Shown piece after piece: positions 34,211 to 46,098 of a stretch of DNA of 64,000 nt (positions are counted from its first letter, which is position 1; each line of letters starts with the position of its first letter). The translations under genes were made by a program, and so were the position numbers. The notes beneath the pieces are model-generated. The model was given only the letters and a program-made list of their open reading frames with translations, ran no database searches and had not been told where the DNA came from. The DNA is from Herbaspirillum aquaticum (GTDB lineage: Bacteria > Pseudomonadota > Gammaproteobacteria > Burkholderiales > Burkholderiaceae_D), in assembly GCF_002213425.1 (NCBI RefSeq), contig NZ_NJGV01000019.1, positions 62,001 to 126,000 on the forward strand, in the 5' to 3' direction.

Positions 34211-34390
34211 ATGCGGCTATTACTTCTGCTGCCTTTCATCGGCCTGCTCTGGGTCCCCTTCTACAACGCCGAATTGCCCAGCCTGTTCGGTTTCCCCTTC
34301 TTCTACTGGTACCAGTTCGCCTGGGTCCCGCTGACCTCGCTCATCATCTGGCTGGTCTATCGTGATGGCCTGAAAAAGGGAGTCGAATAA
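34211..34390 (+). CDS. Small DUF3311 membrane protein
   Basis: 59 aa with two hydrophobic stretches (MRLLLLLPFIGLLWVPFYN and FAWVPLTSLIIWLVYRD). Small DUF3311 proteins are commonly encoded right before sodium:solute symporters and are presumed accessory subunits. The start has CGAGGAGC upstream. The stop overlaps the next start by one base (TAATG), so the two are coupled. Confidence 0.82.
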   Translation: MRLLLLLPFIGLLWVPFYNAELPSLFGFPFFYWYQFAWVPLTSLIIWLVYRDGLKKGVE

Positions 34391-35883
34391 TGGAGACCGC
34401 CAACATCCACTGGACCGCGCTGTGGGTCTTCCTGTTCTTCTTCGCCCTGGTCACCGTGATGGGCTTCCTGGCCTCCAAATGGATGGCCGGCCCCAGCAAC
34501 AAGGGCGCCCACCTCGATGAGTGGGGCCTGGGCGGCCGCAACTTCGGCACCTGGATCACCTGGTTCCTGGTCGGCGGCGACTTCTATACCGCCTATACCG
34601 TCATCGCCGTGCCCGCGCTGGTCTATGCGGTCGGCGCCTACGGCTTCTTCGCCCTGCCCTATACCATCCTGGTCTACCCGATCGTGTTCGTGATCATGCC
34701 CAAGCTGTGGCATGCGGCCCACAAGGCCGGCCACGTCACGGCGGCCGATGTGGTGTGGGGGCGCTATCAGTCGCGTCCGCTGGAATTCGCCATTGCCCTG
34801 ACCGGCGTGGTGGCCACCATGCCCTACATCGCCCTGCAGCTCATCGGCATGGAAGTGGTCATCAAGGCCCTGGGCCTGACCGGTGAATTGCCGCTGCTGG
34901 CCGCCTTCGTGATCCTGGCCCTGTACACCTACTCGGCCGGCCTGCGGGCACCGGCCCTGATCGCCTTCGTCAAGGACATCATGATCTACATCGTGGTGCT
35001 GGTGGCGGTGGTGGTGGTGCCGGCCAAGCTGGGCGGCTACGGTGCGGTGTTCAGCTCGGCGCGCGAGGCCTTCGCGCTCAAGGGCGGTGCCACCGGCCTG
35101 ACCTTGAAGCCCACGCAGTTCCTGCCCTTCGCTTCGCTGGCATTGGGTTCGGCACTGGCGGCCTTCATGTATCCGCACACCCTGACCGGGATCTTTGCGG
35201 CCAAGGATGCCAATACCATCCGCAAGAACGCGGTGTTCCTGCCGGCCTACACCGTACTGCTGGGCCTGATCGCGCTGCTGGGCTACATGGCCTACGCGGC
35301 GGGCATCAAGGTGCAGGCCAACAACGACGTCGTGCCGGCGCTGTTCAATGGCCTGTTCCCGGGCTGGTTCGCGGGCTTTGCCTTTGCCGCCATTGCCATC
35401 GGTGCACTGGTGCCGGCGGCGGTGATGTCCATCGGCGCCTCCAACCTCTTCACCCGCAACTTCTGGAAGCCTTACGTCAATCCTGGCATCAGCCATGAGG
35501 GCGAAGCCAAGGTGGCCAAGGTGGTGTCGCTGGTGGTCAAGTTCGGCGCGCTGGTGTTCATCCTGTTCCTGCCGACCAAGTTTGCGCTGGACCTGCAATT
35601 GCTGGGCGGCGTGTGGATCCTGCAGACCTTCCCGGCGCTGGTGTTCGGCCTCTTCGTGGGCTGGTTCGGTGCCCGTGCGCTGCTGTGCGGCTGGGCCGTG
35701 GGCATCGTCGGCGGCAGCTGGCTGGCCTTCACGGATGGCATCAAGCCGGTGCACAGCTTCCTGATCGGCGGCGAGACCTACACGCTCTATACCGGCCTCA
35801 TCGCGCTGGCCCTGAACGTGGTGGTCGCCGTCGTGGCCAACCTGCTGCTGGGCAAAGGTTCGCAGCCTGCATTGAAGCGCTGA
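34390..35883 (+). CDS. Sodium:solute symporter (SSS family), possibly monocarboxylate-type
   Basis: 497 aa with about 13 membrane helices. The SSS core is seen as LGGRNFGTWITWFLVGGDFY near the N-terminus and AAIAIGALVPAAVMSIGASN in the middle. The second resembles the helix 8 sodium site region of MctP/PutP-type carriers. Paired with a DUF3311 protein, it most resembles monocarboxylate permeases (MctP-like). The exact substrate is not deducible. It is followed by a strong terminator. Confidence 0.85.
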   Translation: METANIHWTALWVFLFFFALVTVMGFLASKWMAGPSNKGAHLDEWGLGGRNFGTWITWFLVGGDFYTAYTVIAVPALVYAVGAYGFFALPYTILVYPIVFVIMPKLWHAAHKAGHVTAADVVWGRYQSRPLEFAIALTGVVATMPYIALQLIGMEVVIKALGLTGELPLLAAFVILALYTYSAGLRAPALIAFVKDIMIYIVVLVAVVVVPAKLGGYGAVFSSAREAFALKGGATGLTLKPTQFLPFASLALGSALAAFMYPHTLTGIFAAKDANTIRKNAVFLPAYTVLLGLIALLGYMAYAAGIKVQANNDVVPALFNGLFPGWFAGFAFAAIAIGALVPAAVMSIGASNLFTRNFWKPYVNPGISHEGEAKVAKVVSLVVKFGALVFILFLPTKFALDLQLLGGVWILQTFPALVFGLFVGWFGARALLCGWAVGIVGGSWLAFTDGIKPVHSFLIGGETYTLYTGLIALALNVVVAVVANLLLGKGSQPALKR

Positions 35884-35897
35884 TGCAGTGATGCAAG

Positions 35898-35928
35898 GAT
35901 GCATCGCGGTTTGAACGTGCGATGCATC
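35898..35928. other. Stem-loop after the symporter gene
   Basis: GATGCATCGC (35898-35907) and GCGATGCATC (35919-35928) form a perfect 10-bp stem with an 11-nt loop, upstream of the T-tailed terminator at 35992. It may protect the mRNA 3' end. Confidence 0.5.
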
Positions 35929-35991
35929 TGCGCATCACCTCGCCTCAGCGATGCGCTGGCGTTAACCCGAAAGTTGCAACGCCCGCGCATG

Positions 35992-36024
35992 AAAAAATGC
36001 TCCTCGATGAGGAGCATTTTTTTT
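35992..36024. terminator. Rho-independent terminator after symporter (and hybrid kinase)
   Basis: AAAAAATGCTCCT pairs with AGGAGCATTTTTT around a 5-nt loop and ends in eight Ts on the plus strand and six on the minus strand. It suits both the symporter gene and the convergent kinase gene at 36055. Confidence 0.88.
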
Positions 36025-36054
36025 GCCTGGCGATACGCGGTACGCACGCGCCGT

Positions 36055-39861
<3,807 letters not shown>

Positions 39862-39980
39862 TTCGCTGACCTTTATGTGTGTGAAACCTGCAATAGGCCG
39901 TCATGCTACTCCCCAATGCTGACAATGGCCGGGATTTCTACCGCTTTTTGAGACAAAACGTCACTATTTGAAAATAAAGA

Positions 39981-40010
39981 GGGCAACGGGTTCAAACCCG
40001 TTGCCCTTTT
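39981..40010 (-). terminator. Rho-independent terminator of the ABC transporter operon
   Basis: GGGCAACGGGT and ACCCGTTGCCC form an 11-bp stem with a TCAA loop, 60 bp after the permease stop. On the minus strand it is followed by a T-rich stretch (CTCTTTATTTTC). Confidence 0.85.
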
Positions 40011-40071
40011 GCGCCAGGTCTCGCGCCTGAAGCTTCATCTCGCCCCAAACCCGTGCCTCATCGCCATTGCC

Positions 40072-40923
40072 TCAGAGCTTCTCGGTCTCCCCGCTCTTGG
40101 GCTGCCACTTCATGAGCCGTTTCTCGATCACGCCCACGGCCAGGTCCAGCACCAGGGCAAAGACGGTCAGCACGACGATGCCGGCAAAGACGGTGTTGAT
40201 GTCGAAGCTGCCTTCGGCCTGCAGGATGAGGTAGCCCACGCCGCGCGCCGAGCCCAGGTATTCACCGACCACCGCACCGACGAAAGCCAGGCCGATGGAC
40301 GTGTGCAGGCTGGAAAACACCCACGAAGTGGCCGAGGGCAGGTAGACCGTACGCAGCAGCTGGCGTGCATTGGCGCCCAGCATGCGGGCATTGGCCAGCA
40401 CCACCGGGCTGACTTCCTTGACGCCCTGGTAGACGTTGAAGAAGACGATGAAGAACACCAGCGTCACCGCCAGCGCCACCTTGGACCAGATGCCCAGGCC
40501 GAACCACATCGCGAAGATGGGCGCCAGGATCACGCGCGGCATGGAGTTGGCCGCCTTCACATAGGGATCGAGGATGGCCGAGGCGGTGGGCGAGAGTGCC
40601 AGCCACAGGCCGATGGCCAGGCCGAAGACGGTGCCGATGATGAAGGCCAGCACGGTTTCGGTCAGCGTAACCAGCAGGTGTGAATAGATTTCTGCCGGGA
40701 AGCTGAGCGTGAAGAAGGTGGTATCGCCCACGCCCACCTCCAGCGAGCCGCTGCCGACGGTGAACCACTCCCAGATGCGCTGCGCCACCTTCAACGGTTC
40801 GCCGAAGAAGAAGGCGGTCTGCGGATTGCGCGTGGCCACATGCCAGACCAGCAGCACGACGGCCAACACCATCAATTGCCAGAAACGGATGTTCTTGTGA
40901 TTCGGTTTAAATAATTTCCACAT
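40072..40923 (-). CDS. ABC transporter permease, nitrate/sulfonate/taurine (NitT/TauT) family
   Basis: 283 aa inner-membrane permease with about six helices (first WQLMVLAVVLLVWHVA). The conserved cytoplasmic EAA-type loop reads VLANARMLGANARQLLRTVYL. It completes an importer with the ATPase 36 bp upstream and the binding protein further upstream. The substrate is unknown. Confidence 0.88.
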   Translation of the reverse strand: MWKLFKPNHKNIRFWQLMVLAVVLLVWHVATRNPQTAFFFGEPLKVAQRIWEWFTVGSGSLEVGVGDTTFFTLSFPAEIYSHLLVTLTETVLAFIIGTVFGLAIGLWLALSPTASAILDPYVKAANSMPRVILAPIFAMWFGLGIWSKVALAVTLVFFIVFFNVYQGVKEVSPVVLANARMLGANARQLLRTVYLPSATSWVFSSLHTSIGLAFVGAVVGEYLGSARGVGYLILQAEGSFDINTVFAGIVVLTVFALVLDLAVGVIEKRLMKWQPKSGETEKL

Positions 40924-40959
40924 GATGCTGATTCTCTTCCCTGATCTGTTCGGTACGGC

Positions 40960-41769
40960 TTACGCTGCGCGCTTTTGTTGTTGATAGCCCTTGAGCACTT
41001 CATCGCGCAGCACGTCCCAGATCTGCTGGTGCAGTTCGACGAAACGCGGATGCATGCGGATCTCGGCGACATCGCGCGGGCGCGGCAGGTCGATCCTGAA
41101 TTCTCCGATGGGATGCGTGCCGGGGCCGGCCGCCAGCACGATCACGCGATCGGACATGGCGATGGCTTCGTCCAGATCATGGGTGATGAAGAGCACGGCT
41201 TTTTTCTTGGCATTCCACAGGTCCAGCACTTCGTTTTCCATCAGCTGGCGGGTCTGGATATCGAGCGCGGAAAAGGGTTCGTCCATGAGGATGATGTCCG
41301 GGTCCAGGATCAGCGTCTGCGCCAGCGCCACGCGCTTGCGCATGCCGCCCGAGAGCTGGTGCGGATAGCGGTCGCCGAAGCCTTGCAGGCCCACGCGCGC
41401 CAGCCATTGTTCGCCCAGTTCTGCTGCCGCCTTTTCATCATGGCCGCGATATTGCAGGCCGGCGATCACGTTCTGCAGCGCGCTGCGCCAGGGCATCAGT
41501 GCCTCGGCCTGGAACATGTAGCCGGCGCGGCGGTTGATGCCTTTGAGTTCCTCGCCGAATACCTTGACGCTGCCCGAGGACGGTTGCAGCAGTCCGGCCC
41601 CGACATTGAGCAAGGTGGACTTGCCGCAGCCGGTGGGGCCGACCACGGAAACGAATTCGCCCGGCGCAATCGAGAGATCGGTATTGGCCACGGCGGTGTA
41701 GCGCTGGGAGCGGTCGTCCTTGGAGACGAAGGTGCAGGTGATGTTGTCGAACTGGAGTGCTGGCGTCAT
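40960..41769 (-). CDS. ABC transporter ATP-binding protein, NitT/TauT family
   Basis: 269 aa with Walker A GPTGCGKSTLLNVGAGL, Q-loop YMFQAEALMPWRSAL, signature QLSGGMRKRVALAQTL, Walker B IILMDEPFSALD and LFITHDLDEA. It energises the importer formed with its neighbours. It lies 130 bp downstream of the binding-protein gene, separated by a strong stem-loop, and 36 bp upstream of the permease gene. Confidence 0.9.
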   Translation of the reverse strand: MTPALQFDNITCTFVSKDDRSQRYTAVANTDLSIAPGEFVSVVGPTGCGKSTLLNVGAGLLQPSSGSVKVFGEELKGINRRAGYMFQAEALMPWRSALQNVIAGLQYRGHDEKAAAELGEQWLARVGLQGFGDRYPHQLSGGMRKRVALAQTLILDPDIILMDEPFSALDIQTRQLMENEVLDLWNAKKKAVLFITHDLDEAIAMSDRVIVLAAGPGTHPIGEFRIDLPRPRDVAEIRMHPRFVELHQQIWDVLRDEVLKGYQQQKRAA

Positions 41770-41835
41770 GGTGGTGCGGGCTGCTGAAGCCCGGTGGAGG
41801 AAACTGAAGAAAGGGGCGTGCCCCGGCCCAAGATG

Positions 41836-41863
41836 CGCAAATGCCCGTTGCCGGGCATTTGCG
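41836..41863 (-). other. Intercistronic stem-loop between binding protein and ATPase genes
   Basis: CGCAAATGCCCG (41836-41847) and CGGGCATTTGCG (41852-41863) form a perfect 12-bp stem with a TTGC loop. A second outer pair, CCCGGCCC near 41822-41829 with GGGCCGGG near 41876-41883, could extend the fold. Such structures downstream of binding-protein genes stabilise the upstream message, giving an excess of binding protein. Confidence 0.65.
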
Positions 41864-41899
41864 GTCGCTTCGCACGGGCCGGGAACGCCGTGCCTGCGC

Positions 41900-42937
41900 T
41901 TACTTGTACTTGGCGTTGGCCTTCTGCACGAAGGAATTGGTGAAGGTCTTCGACAGGTCGATCTGCTTGTCCGCCAGCGAGGGCTCGAATGCCTTGAGCG
42001 TGCGCAACGCGGTATCGGGACCGCCCGGCGGGAAGTAGCCGTCCGGCGAGATGGCCTGGCGCACCTTCATGAAGGCATCGATGTAGAGCGAACGGTCTCC
42101 CAGCAGGTAGCTTTCCGGCACGGCCTTGATGATGTCGGAGGGACCGGCCTTCTGGATCCACTTCAGCGCGCGCACCATGGCATTGGTCAGCGCTTGCGTG
42201 GTGTTGGGATACTTCTGCACGAAGGCTGCCGGTGCATACAGGGTTGCCGCCGGCATCGGGCCACCGAAGACATCATTGGTGTCCTTCAGGGTCCGGGTGT
42301 CGGCGATGGTCTTGATCTCGTTGTTCTGCTCCAGCATGGAGATGACCGGATCGAGGTTGGCGATCGCGTCGATCTGGCCCGAGCGGATCGCCGAGATGGC
42401 ACCGGCTGCCGCACCCACGCCGATGAAGGAAACATCGGTGGGCTTCAGGCCCGCCTTGGCCAGCACGTAGCTGGCCATGATGCTGGTGGAGGAGCCCGGT
42501 GCGGTCACGCCGATCTTCTTGCCCTTGAGGTCCGCCACGGTCTTGTAGTTGGGCATGGTCTTGTTGTTGACCGCCAGCACGATCTGCGGCGCCCGGCCCT
42601 GCAGCACGAAGGCGACGATGGGCTGGTTCTTGGCCTGCATGTTGATGGTGTGTTCATAAGCGCCCGAGACCACGTCGGCGCTGCCGCCCACCATGGCCTG
42701 CAGCGCCTTGGCACCACCGGCAAAGTCGGAGATCTCGACCTGCAGGCCTTCATCCTTGAAATAGCCGAGCTGCTCGGCAATGGTCAGCGGCAGGTAGTAG
42801 AACAGGTTCTTGCCACCCACGGCGATGGAGACCTTGGGTTTTTCCAGCGCCTGCGCGCCGGCACTGCCGTTGAATGAAAAATAGCCGGCCAGGAACAGGC
42901 CAGCGGCGATCAGCAATTGCTTCCAGCTCAATTTCAT
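41900..42937 (-). CDS. ABC transporter substrate-binding protein, NitT/TauT family
   Basis: 345 aa from the ATG at 42937 with GGAGGAGACATA directly upstream. Signal peptide MKLSWKQLLIAAGLFLAGYF ends near GSAGA|QALE. The mature part VSIAVGGKNLFYYLPLTIA, the GGAKALQAMVGGSADVV segment and KIGVTAPGSSTSIMASYVL mark the NMT1/TauA-like family. It binds an unidentified organic anion in the periplasm. The frame is open upstream through a 12-bp tandem repeat, but the ribosome site fixes the start at 42937. The neighbouring CoA-transferase suggests that the substrate may be activated as a CoA ester. Confidence 0.88.
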   Translation of the reverse strand: MKLSWKQLLIAAGLFLAGYFSFNGSAGAQALEKPKVSIAVGGKNLFYYLPLTIAEQLGYFKDEGLQVEISDFAGGAKALQAMVGGSADVVSGAYEHTINMQAKNQPIVAFVLQGRAPQIVLAVNNKTMPNYKTVADLKGKKIGVTAPGSSTSIMASYVLAKAGLKPTDVSFIGVGAAAGAISAIRSGQIDAIANLDPVISMLEQNNEIKTIADTRTLKDTNDVFGGPMPAATLYAPAAFVQKYPNTTQALTNAMVRALKWIQKAGPSDIIKAVPESYLLGDRSLYIDAFMKVRQAISPDGYFPPGGPDTALRTLKAFEPSLADKQIDLSKTFTNSFVQKANAKYK

Positions 42938-42972
42938 TATGTCTCCTCCGTGTGTGGATGGGGGTGCTGCTC

Positions 42973-43032
42973 TGTACTGCTTTATGTACTGCTTTATGTA
43001 CTGATTTATGTGCTGCTTTATGTACTGCTTTG
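42973..43032. repeat. 12-bp tandem repeat array (five copies) in the leader of the binding-protein gene
   Basis: TGTACTGCTTTA occurs at 42973-42984 and 42985-42996. Variants TGTACTGATTTA (42997-43008), TGTGCTGCTTTA (43009-43020) and TGTACTGCTTTG (43021-43032) follow, and two degenerate copies reach about 43056. The array ends 35 bp upstream of the binding-protein start. It lies between that gene and the CoA-transferase gene. In the minus-strand frame continuous with the binding protein it would encode repeated KQYI units. Confidence 0.85.
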
Positions 43033-43110
43033 TATGCTGTTTCATGTACAGCATTCGGTACGGCATGCGCTGCACGATTCCGTGCAGAATCCGCGCTGCC
43101 CGGTATGGCT

Positions 43111-44358
43111 TCAGACCACGCCGTCGTCCCGCAGCTTCTTGATGTGGGCCCCATCATACCCCAGCGATTGCAGGATTTCATCGCTGTGGGCGCCCAGCTC
43201 AGGGCCCAGCCACCTGGTCTGGCCAGGCGTCTCGGACATCTTTGGCGTGATGCCCGGCAGCTTGACCGGCGTGCCATCGGCGAACTGATGCTGCTCGAAC
43301 ATGTCGCGCGCCAGGAATTGCGCATCGCTCATCATGTCCTTGACCGAATAGATCTTGCCGACCGGAACATCGGCCGCCTGCAGCGTGGCCAGTGCCGACT
43401 CGATGGTCTGCGTGCTGCACCATTGCTGGATGGCGGCATCGATTTCTTCGGTACGGGGTACGCGGCCATCGTTGCGCGCCAGGCCGGGATCATTGGCCAT
43501 GTCGTCGCGGCCGATGGCGCTCATGAGGCGCTTGAAGATGGCGTCGCCATTGCCGGCGATGACGATGTTCATGCCTTCACCGGTGGTGTAGGTGTTGGAA
43601 GGAACGATGCCGGGCAAAGCGCCGCCGGTACGTTCGCGCACCACGCCGGCGAAATCGAACTCGGGCACCATCGATTCCATCATGTTGAAGACCGCTTCGT
43701 ACAATGCCACATCGACCATCTGGCCCTGCCCTGCCACGCAGTCCGGGCCCTGTTTCCCGTTCCAGCGGCCACCGGTGACATCGCGATGGCGCAGCGCCAT
43801 CATGGCCCCGATCACGCCATGCAGCGCGGCGATGGAGTCCCCGATGGAAATGCCGATACGCACCGGCGGACGGTCCGGATGGCCGGAGACGTAGCGGATG
43901 CCGCCCATCGATTCGCCGATGGCGCCAAAACCCGGCAGGTCGCGCAGCGGGCCGGTCTGGCCGTAGCCGGACAGGCGCACCATGATGGTCGCGGGGTTCA
44001 GTTGCTTGAGGTCTTCATAGCCGAGCTTCCATTTCTCCAGCACGCCGGGACGGTAGTTCTCGATGATGACGTCGGCGTCCAGGGCGAGCTGGCGTGCGAT
44101 CTCCTGGGCGCGCTCGTCCTTCATGTTCAGGGTGATGCTCTTCTTGTTGCGCGCCTGGACCGACCACCACAGCGAGGTGCCGTCCTTGAGCACGCGCCAC
44201 TGGCGCAGCGGGTCGCCATTGCCGGGGGCTTCGATCTTGATGACCTCGGCCCCGAACTCGGCCAGCATGCGCGAGCAGAAGGGCCCCGCAATCAGCGTGC
44301 CCAGTTCAAGAACCTTGATGCCGGCCAGCGGGCCGGGCTTGGATGTGGCTGTGCTCAT
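43111..44358 (-). CDS. CaiB/BaiF-type (class III) acyl-CoA transferase
   Basis: 415 aa from the ATG at 44358. Family features are GIKVLELGTLIAGPFCSRML and EVIKIEAPGNGDPLR near the N-terminus. ARNKKSITLNMKD, GYGQTGPLRDLPGFG and the IGISIGDSIAALHGVIGAM segment follow; the last contains the Asp that is catalytic in formyl-CoA transferases. These enzymes move CoA between carboxylic acids. It is 173 bp upstream of the ABC transporter genes on the same strand, so a shared catabolic role (uptake, then CoA activation) is possible. The exact acid is unknown. Confidence 0.88.
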   Translation of the reverse strand: MSTATSKPGPLAGIKVLELGTLIAGPFCSRMLAEFGAEVIKIEAPGNGDPLRQWRVLKDGTSLWWSVQARNKKSITLNMKDERAQEIARQLALDADVIIENYRPGVLEKWKLGYEDLKQLNPATIMVRLSGYGQTGPLRDLPGFGAIGESMGGIRYVSGHPDRPPVRIGISIGDSIAALHGVIGAMMALRHRDVTGGRWNGKQGPDCVAGQGQMVDVALYEAVFNMMESMVPEFDFAGVVRERTGGALPGIVPSNTYTTGEGMNIVIAGNGDAIFKRLMSAIGRDDMANDPGLARNDGRVPRTEEIDAAIQQWCSTQTIESALATLQAADVPVGKIYSVKDMMSDAQFLARDMFEQHQFADGTPVKLPGITPKMSETPGQTRWLGPELGAHSDEILQSLGYDGAHIKKLRDDGVV

Positions 44359-44691
44359 CGTGCTTGCACCGGATACCTGCAGGCGCAGCCTGCGGGCGCT
44401 CCGGTGTTCTCCTCTTGGTCGATGGTGCCGGACCTGGCTCTTGTGGGGTAGCGGCCAGTGTCCTTGAATGCGATGAATTCGGGTGATGCTGCGCGGCGGG
44501 CGGTGGGATGAACGTTGCGCGGGTCGGTAGACACCTTGCAATCCCTCGCCTGACGTCGTACGTGCAAGCCGGCAGCCGACATTCTATTGCAGCATGCGTG
44601 CGATGTCGCGCATTTTGACCGTCATTGTCGACGCCATGGCTGCATGTTTTTCATCTGAAAATAATCCCGGTGCGGGATCAGGGATGCAGAA
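44359..44691. other. Intergenic region upstream of the CoA-transferase, with recR terminator
   Basis: 333 bp without a gene. It should hold the CoA-transferase promoter. Near its right end, ATCCCG (44664-44669) and CGGGAT (44673-44678) form a short stem followed on the minus strand by TATTTTC, a weak rho-independent terminator 14 bp after the recR stop. Confidence 0.55.
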
Positions 44692-45288
44692 TCAGGTTGC
44701 GCGGCGATCCAGCATGGCGCGGGCGATGGTGCCGGCGTCCACGTATTCCAGTTCGCCACCCACCGGCACGCCGCGCGCCAGGCGGCTGACCTTCAGGCCC
44801 CGGGCCTTGAGGGTCTCGCTGATGTAGTGGGCGGTAGCTTCGCCTTCGTTGGTGAAATTGGTGGCCAGCACCACTTCGCTGACCACGCCATCGGTGGCGC
44901 GGGTGATGAGCTTTTCGAGATGGATGTCGCGCGGGCCGATGCCGTCCAGCGGCGAGAGCCGGCCCATGAGCACGAAATACAGTCCCTTGAAGGTCAGGGT
45001 CTGCTCGATCATGACCTGGTCCGAAGGCGACTCCACCACGCACAGCTGGGTATGGTCGCGCTGGCTGTCCTGGCAGGTCTCGCAGACGACCTGCTCGGTG
45101 AAGGTATTGCACAGGGCGCAATGGCGAATGGTGTCCAGTGCCTTGGCCAGCGACTGGCTCAGGTCGGCGGCCGCGTCGCGGTCATGCTGCAGCAGGTGGA
45201 AAGCCATGCGCTGCGCGGTCTTGGGGCCGATGCCGGGCAGCCGGCGCAGCGATTCGGTCAGGATGGTGAGACTGGAGGGCGTTTTCAA
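44692..45288 (-). CDS. recR: Recombination mediator protein RecR
   Basis: 198 aa, the normal RecR length. It shows the N-terminal helix-hairpin-helix [20 protein letters not shown], the C4 zinc finger CALCNTF and CETC, and a Toprim domain (LCVVESPSD, then [18 protein letters not shown]). With RecF and RecO it helps load RecA at gaps. The start is TTG at 45288 and overlaps the upstream YciI stop (TTGA), so translation probably depends on coupling. It is the last gene of dnaX-ybaB-YciI-recR. Confidence 0.92.
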   Translation of the reverse strand: MKTPSSLTILTESLRRLPGIGPKTAQRMAFHLLQHDRDAAADLSQSLAKALDTIRHCALCNTFTEQVVCETCQDSQRDHTQLCVVESPSDQVMIEQTLTFKGLYFVLMGRLSPLDGIGPRDIHLEKLITRATDGVVSEVVLATNFTNEGEATAHYISETLKARGLKVSRLARGVPVGGELEYVDAGTIARAMLDRRAT

Positions 45289-45587
45289 TTGCGGTCTACG
45301 GAATAGCGGAAGGCTTCGAGCGCCTCGGCCGTCATGGAGGGGACGAATTCGATGATCTCGTATTCGGCCACGCCCCCGATGAAGAAGGGATCGGATTCCA
45401 TGATGGCTTCGATCTCGGCGCGGTCGGCACAGTCGGCAATGATGATGCCTCCGGTGCGCGGCACCTTGCGGCCGGACATCAGGAATACGCCCTCGGCATA
45501 TTGCTGGTTGAGGAATTTCTTGTGCGCGGTCAGCAAGGAGTCGATTTCGCCTGCCGGCTTGGTGTACGTGATCGAGACGATGAACAT
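45285..45587 (-). CDS. YciI-family protein
   Basis: 100 aa from the ATG at 45587 with GGAGG upstream. The YciI fold (ferredoxin-like, dimeric) is recognised by [20 protein letters not shown], the [20 protein letters not shown] segment and [14 protein letters not shown]. Conserved His in the AHKKF helix may be catalytic. Function is unknown in general. It sits 99 bp after ybaB and overlaps recR, so it is an extra member of the usual dnaX-ybaB-recR operon. Confidence 0.85.
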   Translation of the reverse strand: MFIVSITYTKPAGEIDSLLTAHKKFLNQQYAEGVFLMSGRKVPRTGGIIIADCADRAEIEAIMESDPFFIGGVAEYEIIEFVPSMTAEALEAFRYSVDRN

Positions 45588-45686
45588 GGTGCCTCCACTA
45601 AGCAATCCTGCATTCCATCAGAATCAGACTATCCTGCGCGATGCTGCCTGCGCCCGGCGGATTGCAGCCACCGGGCCGGCGCAGCA

Positions 45687-46013
45687 TCAGAAGGGCATCT
45701 TGAAGCCCGGGGGCAGCGGCATGCCGGCGGTCACGCCCGACATCTTTTCCTGGGCGGTGGCTTCGGCCTTGCGCACGGCGTCATTGAAGGCGGCAGCGAC
45801 CAGGTCTTCCAACATGTCCTTGTCGTCAGCCAGCAGCGACGGGTCGATGGAGACGCGCTTGACGTCGTTCTTGCAGGTCATCACCACCTTCACCAGGCCG
45901 GCGCCGGACTGGCCCTCGACTTCGATGCTGGCCAGCTGTTCCTGGGCCTTCTTCATGTTGTCCTGCATGGCCTGTGCTTGCTTCATCAGACCTGCCAGTT
46001 GACCTTTCATCAT
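45687..46013 (-). CDS. ybaB: YbaB/EbfC nucleoid-associated DNA-binding protein
   Basis: 108 aa. [20 protein letters not shown] and the [20 protein letters not shown] segment, followed by [19 protein letters not shown], are typical of YbaB. The protein forms tweezer-like dimers that bind DNA. Three in-frame ATGs occur; the one at 46013 has AGGAG 8 nt upstream, whereas the ATG at 46019 is too close. It is 85 bp downstream of dnaX. Confidence 0.92.
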   Translation of the reverse strand: MMKGQLAGLMKQAQAMQDNMKKAQEQLASIEVEGQSGAGLVKVVMTCKNDVKRVSIDPSLLADDKDMLEDLVAAAFNDAVRKAEATAQEKMSGVTAGMPLPPGFKMPF

Positions 46014-46098
46014 GCTCATTGCTCCTTGTTTCAATGTTCGGGATTCTATCGCGTTTGCTCCGGTGGCCGGCAATCTCGCCGGCAGCGCCGTGCACGCC

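Noticed and set aside
42973..43056. CRISPR-like array
   Set aside because: The 12-bp units are directly adjacent with no spacers, and no cas genes exist here.
42938..43075. N-terminal extension of the NitT/TauT binding protein through the repeats
   Set aside because: A strong ribosome site and signal peptide define the start at 42937; the extension would bury the signal peptide.
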